Shown: piece after piece, positions 1-13,349 of the stretch
Numbering within the stretch: position 1 is the first letter of the stretch
How the letters are laid out: each line of letters starts with the position of its first letter
NCBI GenBank assembly: GCA_018389105.1
Contig: JACATO010001082.1
Coordinates: forward strand, 327,001 to 391,000
Direction of reading: 5' to 3'
From: Nautilus pompilius
Taxonomy: Eukaryota; Mollusca; Cephalopoda; Nautilida; Nautilidae
DNA length: 64,000 nucleotides
Translations under genes and position numbers: made by a program
Notes under the pieces: model-generated
The model's database searches: none
Told to the model about the DNA's origin: nothing
What the model saw: the letters and a program-made list of their open reading frames with translations, nothing else

Positions 1-9
1 CACAACGTC

Positions 10-24
10 TTATTATTATTATTA

Positions 25-59
<35 letters not shown>

Positions 60-86
60 TATTATTATTATATTATTATTATTATT
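10..86. repeat. (ATT)n microsatellite
   Basis: An almost uninterrupted ATT trinucleotide tract at the left edge of the window, with two phase slips where one T is lost. It is one of about fourteen ATT/AAT tracts here, which are the commonest simple repeat of the region. Confidence 0.97.
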
Positions 87-2540
87 GTCTATCATAAAAC
101 AAAAGGCAGACCAACACCTAGATCACTACCTTAATGGTAAATCAATAAATGTATATTCTCGTTAGAATAAATAAACTAAAAAAATATATCGCGGTTCTAA
201 TTTGATTTTTACGTTTTCCATAGAACCAACAACCTCTCTCTCCATCCTCCCTCTCTCGCCAGAGTTTCGATTCCAGTCTGTTCCGTTTCTTTTTCTTGAA
301 TAATAAAAAAGATAACTTAACCGTATTTAATTATTATCAACAGATATATTCCTAGTTAAATGCGAGGCAGTATAAATTTTTTAATTATTATTATTATTAG
401 AACCAGAAAGATGGACAACAGGTTTTCAGTGATAGCGGATTTATGTTGATAGTTATTTGTTACATTAAGATAATTTCCTATCGTTTATAAATATTAGTGT
501 CAGGTGTTTATTTGGACGGGGAAGGCTAGGATGAAGAAGTAAGTCAGCCTCGGATGACAGGTGATATGTAGGAAATGCACTTCGTATCGCGCAGTTTTTC
601 CCACGATAGATAAGAAGTTCGATGGTTGTTTCAGATAATGTTATTGTTTACAGCCATCAGAGCGCAGAGCAGAAATCTCTTTGTTTACAGAATTAAGGGG
701 GGGAGTGGTGTCGCTGAACTGTATCGGCCGGCGGCCATATGTGTATGAATTAGTAATCCGTGTGTTCTTCGGAAAGTAGGCGACCGCTTGAATAATAATA
801 ATAATAATAATAATAATCCCGTCAAAATTTTTGATCTGGTTCCGACGGTCATCAGCGGCATCGGTTCGGAAGGGGTTTAATGACAGCCGCATCTCCCTAA
901 AACAAGGGGGGCCCGTCCATTAAGACCTGTATGTAATGTAATTTCATTAGTGTTTGGTGTCGGAAGCGACCCGCTCGTGTACGGCCAGGGTTGGGGCGGT
1001 GGGTTGTTGTGCTTGACATCTGCTGCTGTCTCATTGTTCCCTTCAACTTTTAGGTTACACCCGGGGGAAAAAAGGGTTGGGGGGGGGGGAGAGAGAAAGG
1101 AGCCACGATACGGTTATAGCTCTCCCTTTGTCTGACGCGGTAATCCCTCCTCCCGTAATTTGGCCGAGCGATTCTCTCCCCTCCCCTCCTCCTCTCTCCC
1201 TTGTTAATATTTTTTTCCCCCATAAACGTTGGTTCGGTCCCATAATAACGGTAACACAAAAGGAGCGCGTGATGGACCGAGCTCTGCGGTGACTCGTGCG
1301 GTTTCCTGACCGATGCACCGCATTCACAGATTAAAAGACAGCAACATCAAAATGGCTGCTTCGTTCAGGCGGCCACAGAAGCCGACGATCGGAGAGAGAG
1401 AGAGCGCCTCTAATTTTCGCTTTCTGTTCAAATCAAAACCGCAGCTCGCTCGCCCGCGGCCCTTTGTTATTGATCGGCGACTTATTGGCTGAGGAAACCA
1501 CAATCCAATGTGGTCGTCGTCGTCGTGATGCGGGCATCTCTCTCTCTCTCTCTCTCCATCCTCCATTAAATTTTTCCCCCTTTTATTCTTCGAAAGGAGG
1601 AGGAGTTCTCTCCAAAATGTGTAATTGTTCGTATTGTTTTTCAGAAGTTAATCTCTTATCCCTACACAAACTCTGCTCTGTTCTGCGTTGAACATACAAA
1701 ACTTATTTTGATATTTCAATACCTGACACATACAGATATAAACATTATTATTATTATTAATTATTATTATTATATTATTATTATTAATTATTATTATTAT
1801 ATATTATTCTCCTCTCTCTCCTGCTCTCCTCCTCTCTTCGCTCTCTCTCTCTTTCGAATGCATTTGGCAGAAATATAAAAACGCGATAATCTGTGGTTAA
1901 GGGAAAATGTGATAAATTAGACGACTGAATTTGATTTGGCTGTGTAATATCTCGATAGCTCGGCGACAATAAGGGCGTTTAATCGGCTCGGCTGAAATTG
2001 ATTACCCCGCATGATCTCATACAGCGCGCATGACACCCGAACGTTTCCGGTTGAGCAGGTGATTTTTCCGAACAGAATAAATGGCTTTACATCATGCAAA
2101 AAGATCGACATGGAAGGGATCTCATTAAAATATTTATCTTGTGCAAATTATCGCACCTTCGAGAGATATTACGGAGCGGGTAGAAATACTTAAATGTCGG
2201 TGATGCGTTCAGAGGTTTAAGTAGGAGATTTAATATTGTAAAATAATAAAATGAAATGAAATAAGACTATACAGTGGCAGATTGAGGAAATCTCGTCTTA
2301 GCCAGGAATGTTAGGATGAGAGTGCTTTTGTTTGTTTGTTTGTTTGCTGTTCTTCTTGATGTAAAACGCGGAAGATTAGAAAAAATGCCAACGGGTGTAG
2401 TGGGGTTTAGTCGACGATGAAACTCACCCTAAGTAATTCATTTGTCCTCTGCATATTATATTTGTAAACTCACTTGTTTTGATAATGGACGGTGCAGACG
2501 TAGAGGGTTTTGTAAAACAGAGACAGACTTTGCAGCATTT
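87..2540. other. Gene-free AT-rich stretch with small simple repeats
   Basis: No convincing coding sequence. It holds a 27-bp AAT tract at 791-817, a 12-G run at about 1079-1090, short GA/CT tracts near 1387-1400 and 1537-1557, and an interrupted ATT tract at 1744-1808. The open frames here are short, overlap one another on both strands and show no recognisable protein. Confidence 0.7.
1744..1808. repeat. Interrupted (ATT)n microsatellite
   Basis: ATT repeat interrupted by ATTA and TATA phase slips, followed directly by a short CT-rich tract to about 1853. Confidence 0.95.
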
Positions 2541-2552
2541 TCCAGCGACCAG

Positions 2553-2824
2553 TCTCTCTCTCTCTCTCCCTCCCTCCCCCTCCATCTCTCTCCTCTCTCT
2601 CGCTCTCTCTCTCTCTCCCTCTCTCTCACCATCTCTCTCTCTCTCTCTCTCCTCCCTCCCCCTCCATCTCTCTTCCTCTCTCTTCTCCTCTCCTCTCTCT
2701 CTCGCCCTCCCTCCCCCTCCATCTCTCTCCTCTCACCATCTCTCTCTCTCTCTCTCTCTCCCTCCCTCCCCCTCCATACTCTCCTCTCTCTCTCATTCTC
2801 TCTCTCTCTCTCTCTTCCATCTCT
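2553..2824. repeat. Polypyrimidine (CT)n tract with CCATCTCTC spacers
   Basis: About 270 bp of CT dinucleotides interrupted by CCTCCCTCCCCCTCCATCTC-like spacers that recur three to four times, so it is a CT microsatellite with a loose higher order of about 60-70 bp. Open frames of 88-152 codons on both strands are Ser/Leu or Arg/Glu repeats created by the tract and are not genes. Confidence 0.95.
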
Positions 2825-3364
2825 CTGTAATGAAAGAGAGGTAAGGAGAAAGTTTCAGAGGAGTGAAAAACAGACAAAGAAATATGCGTGCGTTTTGTGA
2901 TTGCGAGTATCTGACTCCGGCCCACGTGAAATAAGCAGGTTAGAGTGACTGGAGGTGAAAAAGATCAGGGTAATGGCGACAGTGGTTTTTCTCTTGACAT
3001 TTATACGTATAATGCATACAGAAACGAGAGGTTCACTGCGGTGAATGCGAGTTTATTTATTCTTGAGGGTATAATACTCTTGAGGGTATGTGTGCTGGCA
3101 ATACTGACTTATTCCTATGAATGAAAAGTGGTTGCGATTCAGATAAAAATGTGAATCCTATTTTAAATAGAAGTATTTTTTAAAGTTTATAGTAGTCAAC
3201 CAAAAAGGTCTAGAGAAGACAGCGATAAGCTATAAAAATAGATTCTTTGCTGACATTAAGAAGAGGTGATGAATATTTAAATGCGATGGCGCAGTGAATG
3301 CAAATTGGTATTCTTCACACACCTATTAGTTTTCCTCGTAATTTATTATCAGATTTTTCACATT

Positions 3365-3505
3365 TCACTTCACAGGCGTTCAGAGGAGAGAAAGAGAGAG
3401 AGAGAGATGGAGAGAGAGAGAGAGAGAGAGAGATGACGTCAGTACATAGAGAGAGGACGTTATAACAGAGAGGTGATGCATGAGAGAGAGAGAGAGAGAG
3501 AGATG
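3365..3505. repeat. Polypurine tract with one CRE-bearing satellite unit
   Basis: GA-rich tract containing TGACGTCA at 3434-3441 followed by AGTACA, the same core as the large array at 30.2-31.7 kb. A decayed half unit with GACGTTATAACAGAGAG follows. This looks like a small dispersed member of that satellite family. Confidence 0.85.
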
Positions 3506-4429
3506 TGTGGAGACGGGGTGGGAACTTCAGTTCTTTCTGTACCATTGTTTCCGTGCAAATGCTTAAATAAAAATTAAAAAACAGAGTCCAAACCGCGTAG
3601 TCTGTTTTAATATTGTCGCACCTAAATAATTATCACCTAATCTCGCATTAGTGACCGCATGACTATTTCTCTGGGCTCGTCGCGTAAAGTACTTTCCCAG
3701 GTCTAGCGGCGTGAACATCCTCATCCCGGGGCCATTCTCGCCGCGTGCCAGTCCGCATCCTTCTCGATCGGAGAGACCGCATCATTAAGTCGTTAGCAGC
3801 TTCGTTTAAAAGATACCCTTTCTACCTTTGTTTCGGAGCGGTGAACAGAGTTAGGGAAAAGATCGCTTACCGAGATCTTCAGTCGCTCATTGACTCCCTC
3901 GCTCTCATATTCTCGAAGGTAGAACATAGAGAAGGGATAGGCCGAGAACTTACATCAGAAGTGATTGATGGACAGCGAGAAACATTTTCCTCTCAGATAT
4001 TTTGTAGGCGTAGTTTCTCTAAAAATCTTATTCTTTTGTTAATTTTTGCAATTAAAAAGGGTTTAGTCTCCGTGTCGAGTCACCATATTAATGCTATGCG
4101 AATAACAGGGTATATGTTTGGTTTTATCGACTGGCCGCGTCCCATTCAGGAGATTGTCGTATTGAAGGATGAATGAGGATCACCTCTCCATCTACAGTTA
4201 GCTCCAGAAAGTGCTGGAGATTTTGTTAGCAGTAGAATGCACACAGAGGGAACGCGACGGAGAAACGGTCATCTTCCTCGGCATAAGTTTGTTCTGGAAT
4301 ATTTAGTAAAATAACGCCGCAGTCTATATATATATATATATATAAACAAGAACACGTAATCTATGGATGAGAGAGCTGTCTGTTTCTCCAGCCAGGTGGG
4401 ATGGGTGATACAGAAATGAATGACGGTGC
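3506..4429. other. Gene-free stretch; chance ORF
   Basis: A 143-codon plus-strand frame at 3745-4176 is the only notable frame. It has no motif I recognise, and a frame of this length is expected several times by chance in 64 kb. A 20-bp (AT)n tract lies at about 4325-4344. Nothing else is supported. Confidence 0.55.
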
Positions 4430-5870
4430 TCACCGTTAGAGGGCTGGGCGGGGTCTGTCAGGGTTAGCTCCCTGTGTTTATCAGGTCCCCTTTATAAACT
4501 GCTGCTTTATTCGAAAATTATCCGACGTAATTACACACATACTTAAGGGGAGGGAAGGGTCTGCGTGCCTACAGATCTTCCGCGAGTCCACAAACATCTC
4601 ATAAGGTCGCGTGCTAAGTGTATTATTTCCACACAAAGAGAAACAAGAGGAAGGAAGGAAGGAAAGGAGGGAGATCCGTCGCAGCTTTCATTGTTTGTAT
4701 TGACGGAGTATGGGGGCCGAGTCCAACCCATTACTTTCAAGCGACTGCGCCTGGGCTAAACTTTTTGCCAGGTAGGGTAAAATGGACTTAATGATGCGTG
4801 CTCGGCAACCGCTAGCTGGCTGCCCACGCCTTTTGGGTATGGGCGGGCCTTCACACTTAGCGGCTTTCGCCTTGAGAGGGGGCCGCGAGGGGGAAATGTT
4901 GAACGAATTATGTGCTAGAAATTCAAAATTCAGCGGGGTCGCAGGAAATTGCTGACCTTTGTAGGAAGCGCTTTTAGCGCCAATTTAACAAAAGGTCGGA
5001 CGTAATGCGGCGGTTACACGGTTATATTTATCCCGGCGACCGTAAAGTGCACAAGGGCGGAGATACTTCCGACACCGTGTTCGCCATTCATTGGTTTCAC
5101 GTGTATTTAGGGTGCCAGTTGGAGAGGGGAGGGGGCATTTCTATAAGTACAAACACAGAGTACAGTGCTCAGGCCCGGACCACCAGTTTACCCCCGCCTC
5201 GTTCACGTTGTTCCCTCCTCTCCCTGTCCTGGTGTGTGTGTCTGTGTGGGGGGGGGGGAGACCCCTTTTATCTACCGCGCGTGGACCGGCGACTTTTTCT
5301 TTTAATTGGCCGAAAAACACTGGGAAACACGTCACCGGAAGGACGCGGACCCGGCTGATGCGGGTAGGTCGGCGGCGCCATCTGTCGGGTAAACGTGTGG
5401 GCGCACAAACCGGGTTTAACCCGCATAGTGAGTTCCCGGTGACGCCGGTTAGTACGATCTGCCGTGTCTTAAAAAAGGAGTTTCCAGGGGAGGATCAGTT
5501 CGAGGGGCGGCATCCCGCACTGCGGCGGGGAGGGAAGGAGGGAGGACAGGGAATCACGGCGGGGTTGGTGGGAACAGTTCGTCTCAGACGGTATTCGGAA
5601 CAGGCTGGGGGGGATCGAACGAGAAGGAAAATCCGATTTTCTTTCGAATTCATTTCCCGCAGATTCCGTGTTTCTGTCGGTGTGCTTAAAGCACCTGCTT
5701 GGTTGGTGTCACGTGACGACTGACGGACGGACTTCATCGGGCGGAGGGGCCCAGAGTCGAGCCAGTTCTTACCGGAGGTGATCACTGCCATCCGCACGAA
5801 GTTCTTCTGTATCATCCAACTCACCCCGATCCTCGTGGTTCACCCCCTTCTACTTTAGTTTTCATCACAT
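4430..5870. other. CpG-richer patch, no supported gene
   Basis: Base composition shifts to GC- and CpG-rich compared with the flanks, with long G runs near 5247-5257. Overlapping frames exist in several phases, the longest being 210 codons at 5091-5723. They contain runs of basic residues and Gly from G-rich DNA and no domain I recognise. The patch could be a regulatory or promoter-proximal island. I see no TATA box or splice pair that would fix a transcript. Confidence 0.45.
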
Positions 5871-6304
5871 GTAACAGGTCCCCCGTCAGAAAAAGTCAGG
5901 GTTAGAGTTTCATTTCGTTTACATTATTTAGGTTCTTAAATGGGGAAGGGGGGAGAGAAGAAGTCGTATTTCATTACCAAGCCACTAGTGTCGGGTTTGG
6001 CAGCTGGGATCCATAAGGGGGTTTGTTGTTGTTGTTGTTGTCGTAATTTTTAAAGCTGATCTTTCAAACTTTAACGAAAAATATGACTTCATATAAACGT
6101 GTTTTCTAACTGACAGTTGTTTATGCACGTGCGGCCCCTGTTTAGTCGCTATGATCGTCCTAAGCTTATTTTTACTATATTTCTTAAAAATCCGAGTTTT
6201 GCTCTGCCCTGACCCTAACTCGCCAAGAAGATTTCGGGTGGATCGAATCAGAGACCGTCCCTGAAGCTGCCCCTGGGCCCTGTTCAACTAAGACGGTTAT
6301 TTAA

Positions 6305-6456
6305 TAGAGAGAGAGAGAGGAGAGAGAGAGAGAGGAGAGAGAGAGAGAGGAGAGAGAGAGATGGAGAGAGAGAGAGATGGAGAGAGAGAGAGGAGAGAGA
6401 GAGAGAGCGAGAGAGAGATGGAGAGAGAAAGAGAGAAAGTTGGAGATGGAGATGGT

Positions 6457-6491
<35 letters not shown>

Positions 6492-6535
6492 AGATGGAGA
6501 GAGAAAGTTGGAGATGGAGATGGTGATGGAGAGAT
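6305..6535. repeat. Polypurine (GA)n tract with GATGGA spacers
   Basis: GA repeats interrupted by GATGGAGAGA. The right part contains a tandem duplication: a GAAAGTTGGAGATGGAGATG segment occurs at about 6433-6455 and again at about 6503-6525. Frames through it (65-86 codons) are repeat translations. Confidence 0.95.
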
Positions 6536-6539
6536 CGAG

Positions 6540-9191
6540 TAACTTTAAAAGAGATTAACACGTTTGTGTGCGATAATAATTAATCTTCTCGTCTAGTAAC
6601 TAGTAATACTGACGGTGACGTAGCTGACTGTTATTCAAGACTATTTCGGAGCGGCTCTAAAACCGGAAATTATGAACAACTAGGTATCGCGATTTAAAAT
6701 CTAAATTTTAATTAATAATATCAACAAACGATATAAAAGCCACTTGAGTTGAGAGAACAGACAGCTAATCTTCTGTGTAAGATGTATTTTCTAAAAAAAT
6801 ATATATATATTATATATACATATATATATATGTGTGTGTGTGTGTAGCTGTCTATTTGTCATTAACTTTCCCAAACTTCCGAACATCACCGTCCGACCCT
6901 TCGTCACCCTATACGTTTTATTTAAAATCGTTCCAGTTTCCCTCATCGCGCCCTATCGATTGCTAACTGACATTGTCTTGTTTGCTCAGGTCGCTGCCAC
7001 AGTCAGGTGTTTGACAAGGTAGGTCTCTTCCAGTTAACCTTCGTGCACGTGCTCCCCAGCTTACACACAGCCGTCGTTTGTTCTGAGCCCTGCCCGTTTG
7101 AACAGTTGTGCCCTCCGCCAGGTCGGGTGCAGCGCGGCAAATAGAAGTTATCAATATCAACAATGATAAATGTATTATGGATTAATGGCCGGTCACTGAA
7201 GCAAAATAAATATCTACGAGACAAGGAAAAGTCTGCCGCTCATGCGTGGAGAGGAAGCAGCGTCACGCCAGCTAGCTAGCACAGGGGCACTAATCATTCA
7301 CTGACTTAGCCTCACAAACCAGATAACAGCAGCCCTTTATTATTATTCATCCGATAATGGGATTTGATTTCAACTAAACTGTGATGTACCATGTAAGTTT
7401 ATAGATAAACAGTACACACACACAATATGACAAATGGAAAATCTATACAAACGAATGATTAGTCGTCATTTTACAGATATCGGAAGTGTATAAACCGACA
7501 GGTTCCTACTGTTTACCCTCTGAAAGTTGGCAACCTTATAGTCTTTAACATTTTTGGTGCCAGCCTTTATACGAATTAAAGGTTTCGATAGCTTCCTACC
7601 CTTTCGATGTCGTTCTGATTACATTGCAATTTTTATTTTAAATGCCAATAATTTGAAAAGCAAAATTATCGATCAGAAATTGATATTTTTTTGTTGGCGT
7701 TCGATTCTTCTCTGTCCCTGCGACTTGTATGTTCTACATATTTACCAGTTTATTTTCCCGTCCGCCAACAGCATGTTTTTTAAGCGTGCTGCCCCTTCCA
7801 CACAAACAATGATGTAATGACACGTGTACTTAACGACACCCAGCTATTAAAGAAAGGGTCACTTCATGTGTTTTTTTTGGGGGGGGGTGAAGTGGCCTAA
7901 TGTGTCTGTCCGTCAGTTTGTTGGTTACCCACGAGTGACAAGAAAAGTGGGATTCGCTGAGACTTTTGTGGGAATCTCCCTTTCTTCCAGCAACTGAACG
8001 ACTGCATCTCGTCTTTAAACCGACTGGTGTCAAGTCAGGTGGATGTCGCAACAACAACAACAACAAATGTTTTTTTGTATATTTTTAAAATTTTTTATTT
8101 TAAAGTCTTTTGTTACCCCAAACTGGTGACTGGAGAGAAGGGAACGAAAGCGCGAGCCGTTGTTAATGTCGGCCGTACACATTTCTTTTTAAGAGACTTA
8201 AGCGACATAGGACGGACTAATTGTTGCTCATTATTATCGTTATCGTTATTCATTTGTTTGTTTTACAGTTTTCCTTCTTTGATGCCCTTTAAGCGTTTCT
8301 TTTTTTTTTTAAGGAGTTGTCTCCCCCTTAGACGTATCTTTCTCCCTTTGTCGTTTAGGACGCTTATCCCGTCTCTGTAGCCAAATTTTTTTAAAAAAAC
8401 AACAAACATTTTTGTTTAAAACGATGATAACGGCATTCTGTAACTCCGCCGGTACGATGATGTGATGAAGAAATTCGTTTTGCTTTAAAATAGTTTAAGC
8501 AAAATTCATTTTCATCAAGAAGAAATGGTTAAAAATGTTTGTATATGTTTGGCTCTCCTCACCAACCCAGCCTCAGTTATGAAAACTGTTCCGTGACCAC
8601 ACCTGGCTGGGGGAGCACTGCGATGCTCTAAGATCACACTAAAAAAAATGCTAGTAGTTACCTAACACCAGCTTTATTATATGTACGGCAAATGGGAAAA
8701 CAGTGGAACGATTTTCCTGCGTGAAGGAGCGAGTTTTTGGTGGAAGTGCGTAAATTTAAATGTGTAAGAGCGAAATATTTCTATAATGAGGTCAGTGACC
8801 TGTTTCTCAGCGGAAGTCGTGTGTAATCTGAGCGCTGATCAGTTTAAGAGACGGGTAGATGAACGTCTTCACCCCAGACTCCATGGATTCCCACCTTCGT
8901 CAAAGCTACTACGTACGGTTCTGTATTTCAGTACAAGCCAAAATACACTTAGCCACAATAATAGAAAGAAGGAAAAAAAACAGCATCTATTAGGTTTGAG
9001 ACAGTCAGACTCTTCCCTCTCACTTGATTCTCATTTTGTTGACTTTTTGTACTAAGTTGATTGTTGATGTTATGCAAACTGGCTACCAGCTAATCAGCTT
9101 GTCTGTCTGTCTGTCTGCTGGCTCTTAGTTTAGGTAAGATTCTGTACGAATCCGCAGTGTGATGTCAAGATTAGTTTCCACTTTTGTTTGC
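6540..9191. other. Gene-free mixed-composition stretch
   Basis: AT-rich DNA with an interrupted (AT)n/(TG)n tract at about 6800-6845. Splice-like signals flank a 29-bp segment at 6990-7018 and are listed as a finding. No frame resembles a known protein. A short AAC triplet tract lies near 8050-8066. Confidence 0.6.
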
Positions 9192-9227
9192 TTATTATTA
9201 TTATTATTATGATTATTATTATTATTA
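9192..9227. repeat. (TTA)n microsatellite
   Basis: Short interrupted TTA tract, one GATTATT interruption. Confidence 0.92.
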
Positions 9228-10385
9228 ACAAAAGGTGATATTGCTCTAACTCTTTGGTTACTTAAGAACAAAATGGGCAAATAATATCCAGTCCAGGGTG
9301 GGGGTAGAGAAAAGAAGGAACAGAACATTGTAGACCATTAAAGAGGCACTGGCTGGCTACCTTTGTGCAGGTAAATCGTTGTAAGTCAGGTGGACGTTAT
9401 CACCTAAGGACAGCTCACTGTAATTCCGGTGTTAATCTCCACGCACTTTTCCGACTGATCTTTGCGCGCTATTGTCTTCTCCGGACCATTATTGTCTGTT
9501 GTTCTTATTCACACCTTGACAACCATGGAAACGATTTTGAATTAGCATTTGTGAAAGGTATGGAATAAAATCAGCCAGTTCGCGAACCAAGCTTAGAAGA
9601 TGAAAACAAAAAGGGCTTTTCTGCAGAAAAATCGATTGTTTCTGACTTAAAAGCAACACTTACATGGCAGTTAGGTCGCCCTCCCATTATCCGACCGCAT
9701 GCATCCGACGGAGCAGAAGTAAGATGGGATAATGTCAGACTTTATATGGATTATTTTTATTCTGATCCACTTGGAAATAAGTAGAGACGCGAGGCTGCTG
9801 ATGCTGATAATATTCGCCCCCCCCCTAAAAACATCGCTTCTTCTGTCTTTCCTTTAAATTCTACATGTTTCTGTTTTTTACCATTATGTTCAGAGCCGGT
9901 CACCCTGATATTCTACTGAGGAGGGAGAAACACATCGCGAAATAAAACAAAAAATACTCAAGATATTTCTGAAATATAAAAAAAATATAAAAACACCCGT
10001 CCAGATGAATTTTAATATTTTTGATAACATTTTTTTTTTTTTCGGTTTTGAGGATGAAACACTAATCGCTATATTTTAAAACTAGAATCTGTCTGAATAT
10101 CAGATGAATTAGTTTCCTTTTAGCTCGATCGATGGGTCCCCCTTGCTGTCAAGAAGCGCGAGGTGAATGTAACCGGTTTCTGCTGGACCGAGTCCGCAAA
10201 CAAAACTGTACGGAGAAGAACCTCAAACCCTGACACAGTGCTGAGAAAGGTGGTCTGGCTCGCAGGTTGATCAGTGCTCTTCAATCGGATAATAATAATA
10301 TGATGACTGTTAATCGGGGTTGGGGTGGAAATTCTATACATGAGTTTATCAGTTATTTTAGTTAATTTAATACAGTGCACGCACT

Positions 10386-10386
<1 letters not shown>
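9228..10386. other. Gene-free stretch
   Basis: No supported gene or RNA. Small homopolymer runs (C run near 9819-9827, T run near 10029-10041) are present. Frames are at most about 86 codons and show no family resemblance. Confidence 0.6.

Positions 10387-10465
<79 letters not shown>
10387..10465. repeat. (AAT)26 perfect microsatellite
   Basis: A 79-bp uninterrupted AAT tract, among the purest simple repeats in the window, implying recent expansion or active slippage. Confidence 0.98.
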
Positions 10466-10466
<1 letters not shown>

Positions 10467-12050
10467 TAGGGCTGGACGCTTGTAAACCGATCGTAGGATG
10501 TTTTTCATTGTACTGCAGTTCAGTGATAAGAACGAGGAGTGTAACGTAGATGGTTTGTTAAAGTTGGATTCTTAGTTATTAATTGGGTCTTTGTCGTCCA
10601 GGTAATAAAAGGGTAATCTGAGTAATGTTACCGTGTGTCTGGGTCATTTTTTAAAATATAAATATTGATCGTTAGGAGCTGCAGAACTCGACCTGATCCC
10701 GACCCGACCAAGTTGCACGCGGAATGTCAGTCGGATCCTTTTTACGGACATCGCATTGGCAAGAGTTGGATCTCTTACCGGTGTTTTCCGATTTAACCAC
10801 ATTTAGCCAGTTAGGCGGATTTCAGAAATAAATCCACGACGACCGTAGTAGCAGCCACACGCCCCTCCCCTCTCGCGCTGATTAAAGTCCACGGACTAAT
10901 CTTTTTCCAACTTTCGTTTTAAAAAATCGTGGAAATGAGATATTGAGCCGGGTAGTTAGCTGCTGTACCTAGTTAGCGTTCGGGGGGGGGGGCTGATTGG
11001 CAGCACAAATCTCTCCAAAGTTCATCTTACTCCGCCACAGCTCTATTATTATGGTCCCGCATCATCAAAACGTCTTTAGAGATAGTGTCAGCGTGGTGAA
11101 AGTCGGGCTACAAGGCTTGGCGGTGTATGGCTCTTAATCCAGCGAGATGAGAAAGAGCTGGCTTATCGGCCGTCTCCCGACTCCTCCGCACACACACTGC
11201 GGTCTGTAAACCTTAAACTCATCCACTATAGGAAATCAGTACACACCTCCCACATACATCAGGCCCCCTAACCCCGACCGTTACTGCTTATCTGAACAAA
11301 TTTCTAATTCATTGAAGTTTAGTTTAGCATCTCAAAAACCATTTATTATGTCCGCATGATCAAGCCCGGATAATCATCTTTGTCGGGTCAGCCTTTCATT
11401 TGTTTACAGTTTCAAATACCGTTGCAAATTTAAGGCTGTATAATAAATAGAATTTTCCCCTGCAAGCGAACTGAATATAAAAGTTGGTCTGGTTACATTC
11501 AGCTTCTCGTTTCTCCCTCAGAATGCGATAACGTGCCGGGGCTTTGTGATGCTGAAGAAAAGAAAACAAAGATTTTGCGAGTTCAGATCATTAATATCAT
11601 TTTACGCCTTTGATTTTCTAAAATAGCGGGAATTTTTTAAAATTATTTTACATCTGCGGTACTGAGTTTAGACCGACTTTAAAACCTCGGCTTTGCGCGC
11701 TAGAGTTTTTATTCTATCGCCAATGAAAAGCCCAGCCAGAGCCAGTCTGGAATCGCCGAATCTAACTGACAAGTGTCCCTTCCCGAACAGAATTGCAAAC
11801 ACACGAGATCTCCAATAAATTCAAATTCTACAACCGACACAAACTAAATTAGATAATTTAAACACAAAACTTGTATGCAAGAAGACGCATCAGCGACATA
11901 AAATTTAAGAACTATAATATTATCTGAGCAAGAGCATTGGGAAATTTAATGACGTCATCTTTATTTGCATAATGGTCAGAATAATTTAGATATTAGAAAT
12001 GGAATTATCCGAGAGAACAGCTAATTTGCTTTTAAATATTTATTATACTA
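10466..12050. other. Gene-free stretch with a single CRE octamer
   Basis: No coding region. A 10-bp G run sits near 10981-10992, and a perfect TGACGTCA occurs at about 11951-11958, outside any satellite. The region between 10.7 and 11.8 kb is moderately CpG-containing but has no long open frame. Confidence 0.55.
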
Positions 12051-12069
12051 CAACAACAACAACAACAAC

Positions 12070-12140
<71 letters not shown>
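12051..12140. repeat. Compound (CAA)n-(AAT)n microsatellite
   Basis: About seven CAA triplets run directly into an AAT tract with one phase slip. Compound CAA/AAT junctions also occur near 51.5 kb and suggest conversion of one repeat into the other by point mutation. Confidence 0.96.
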
Positions 12141-13345
12141 TTGTATTTAATAATGTATAAAATTATGGAAATCAAATTTTAAGCCATAAGCCACTAGAGT
12201 AGAATAAACTGTTCCAATCATACCTGGGGTTGGGGAGGTGGAAGGTAATTTGATCATGGAACAAAAGTTAGAAGAGTGCAACCATCTTACTGTGTAATTT
12301 ATAGTTTTTAAAGAAAATCGCTCTTCGATAACACACGCACTGATATAAGGAAAACAACAACAACAACACTAACAAACTGCTCTCTGTATAATAATACACT
12401 TACCCTCAGGAGATAATTTACCAATTCACAAGTCGTATCCAGGCGACAAATCGTAAGTATAATAAAAACAGTAACGTTTGATGTCTGTTGAGAATTAACC
12501 TTTAGCATGCCGATTGTTTACAGAGAACACGCCGTAGAGCATTAGTTTGTGTTTATTACTTTAATATCTTTGAACATTTGGCCAGGATTCGGTTTGTACC
12601 AAGAATCACTTTTATCCTGGCACCGGAACAGACTGAGACAGAAAGTTATGTGACTGCTACTAGAAGTCGATTTGGGAGTTTTTCGCCTGTAAAGATGTTC
12701 TAATTACTACACTGGTGCGTTAGATAATCCATGGATTTTAAGCACAAAAAATTCCTTCAATTTAAAGTATAAAAATCTACGGATTTAGGTTTGGGGGATC
12801 AGTCTGCTAATTTTTCAAAGCTCGACTAACATCTGCGTTAACCACTCTGCAGTTTCTTTGTTTTGGTTCAGTAGACTGTGGATCCTTCCTACAGTTCACC
12901 CTAAAAAAAAATAACCTGGCGAGGTTAATTTTCTATAGATTTGGTATTTTTACATTTCCATCAGATATTCGACCCTAACGGTTAAACTCCGACTGGTCCC
13001 TGTACGAAAGGGCTTATTTTTTTTAATCAACTTTCGTCTTGTAAAAAAATCAATTATTTGCTTATTTTCATCCATACTCTTGGATTAAATTAGATGGATC
13101 ATATAGACCCCTGACTTTGATGAGAAAAAGTTTCTTTCACCCCAGGATTCTCCGTGACCTAAATGGATCACAACTTTCTCAAATCTTGTCTGAGTTCTAA
13201 CAAGTTTCTCTAGAAATATACAGTTAAATACACTTTGCATTTTTATATTGATATTTAAAAAAAAAAATTACTGGAGCCTTTATTAATATTTAACTGTTAA
13301 TTTTTTAAAAAATTTTATTTTAATATTGTGGTGTAGGATAAATTC
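12141..13345. other. Gene-free AT-rich stretch
   Basis: AT-rich DNA with A and T homopolymers and no supported coding sequence. A 66-codon minus-strand frame at 12308-12508 is of chance length. Confidence 0.6.
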
Positions 13346-13349
13346 AAGG

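Noticed and set aside
3745-4176. 143-codon plus-strand frame
   Set aside because: A frame this long is expected a few times by chance in 64 kb read in six frames; no motif or splice context supports it.
5091-5723. 210-codon plus-strand frame
   Set aside because: Longest non-repeat frame, but it lies in GC-rich DNA where stops are rare, includes G-run-encoded Gly stretches, overlaps frames on both strands and has no recognisable domain.
12417-12452. Segment between TTACCCTCAG and GTAAGT as an exon
   Set aside because: The same positions give equally good splice signals on the opposite strand, and there is no open-frame continuation.
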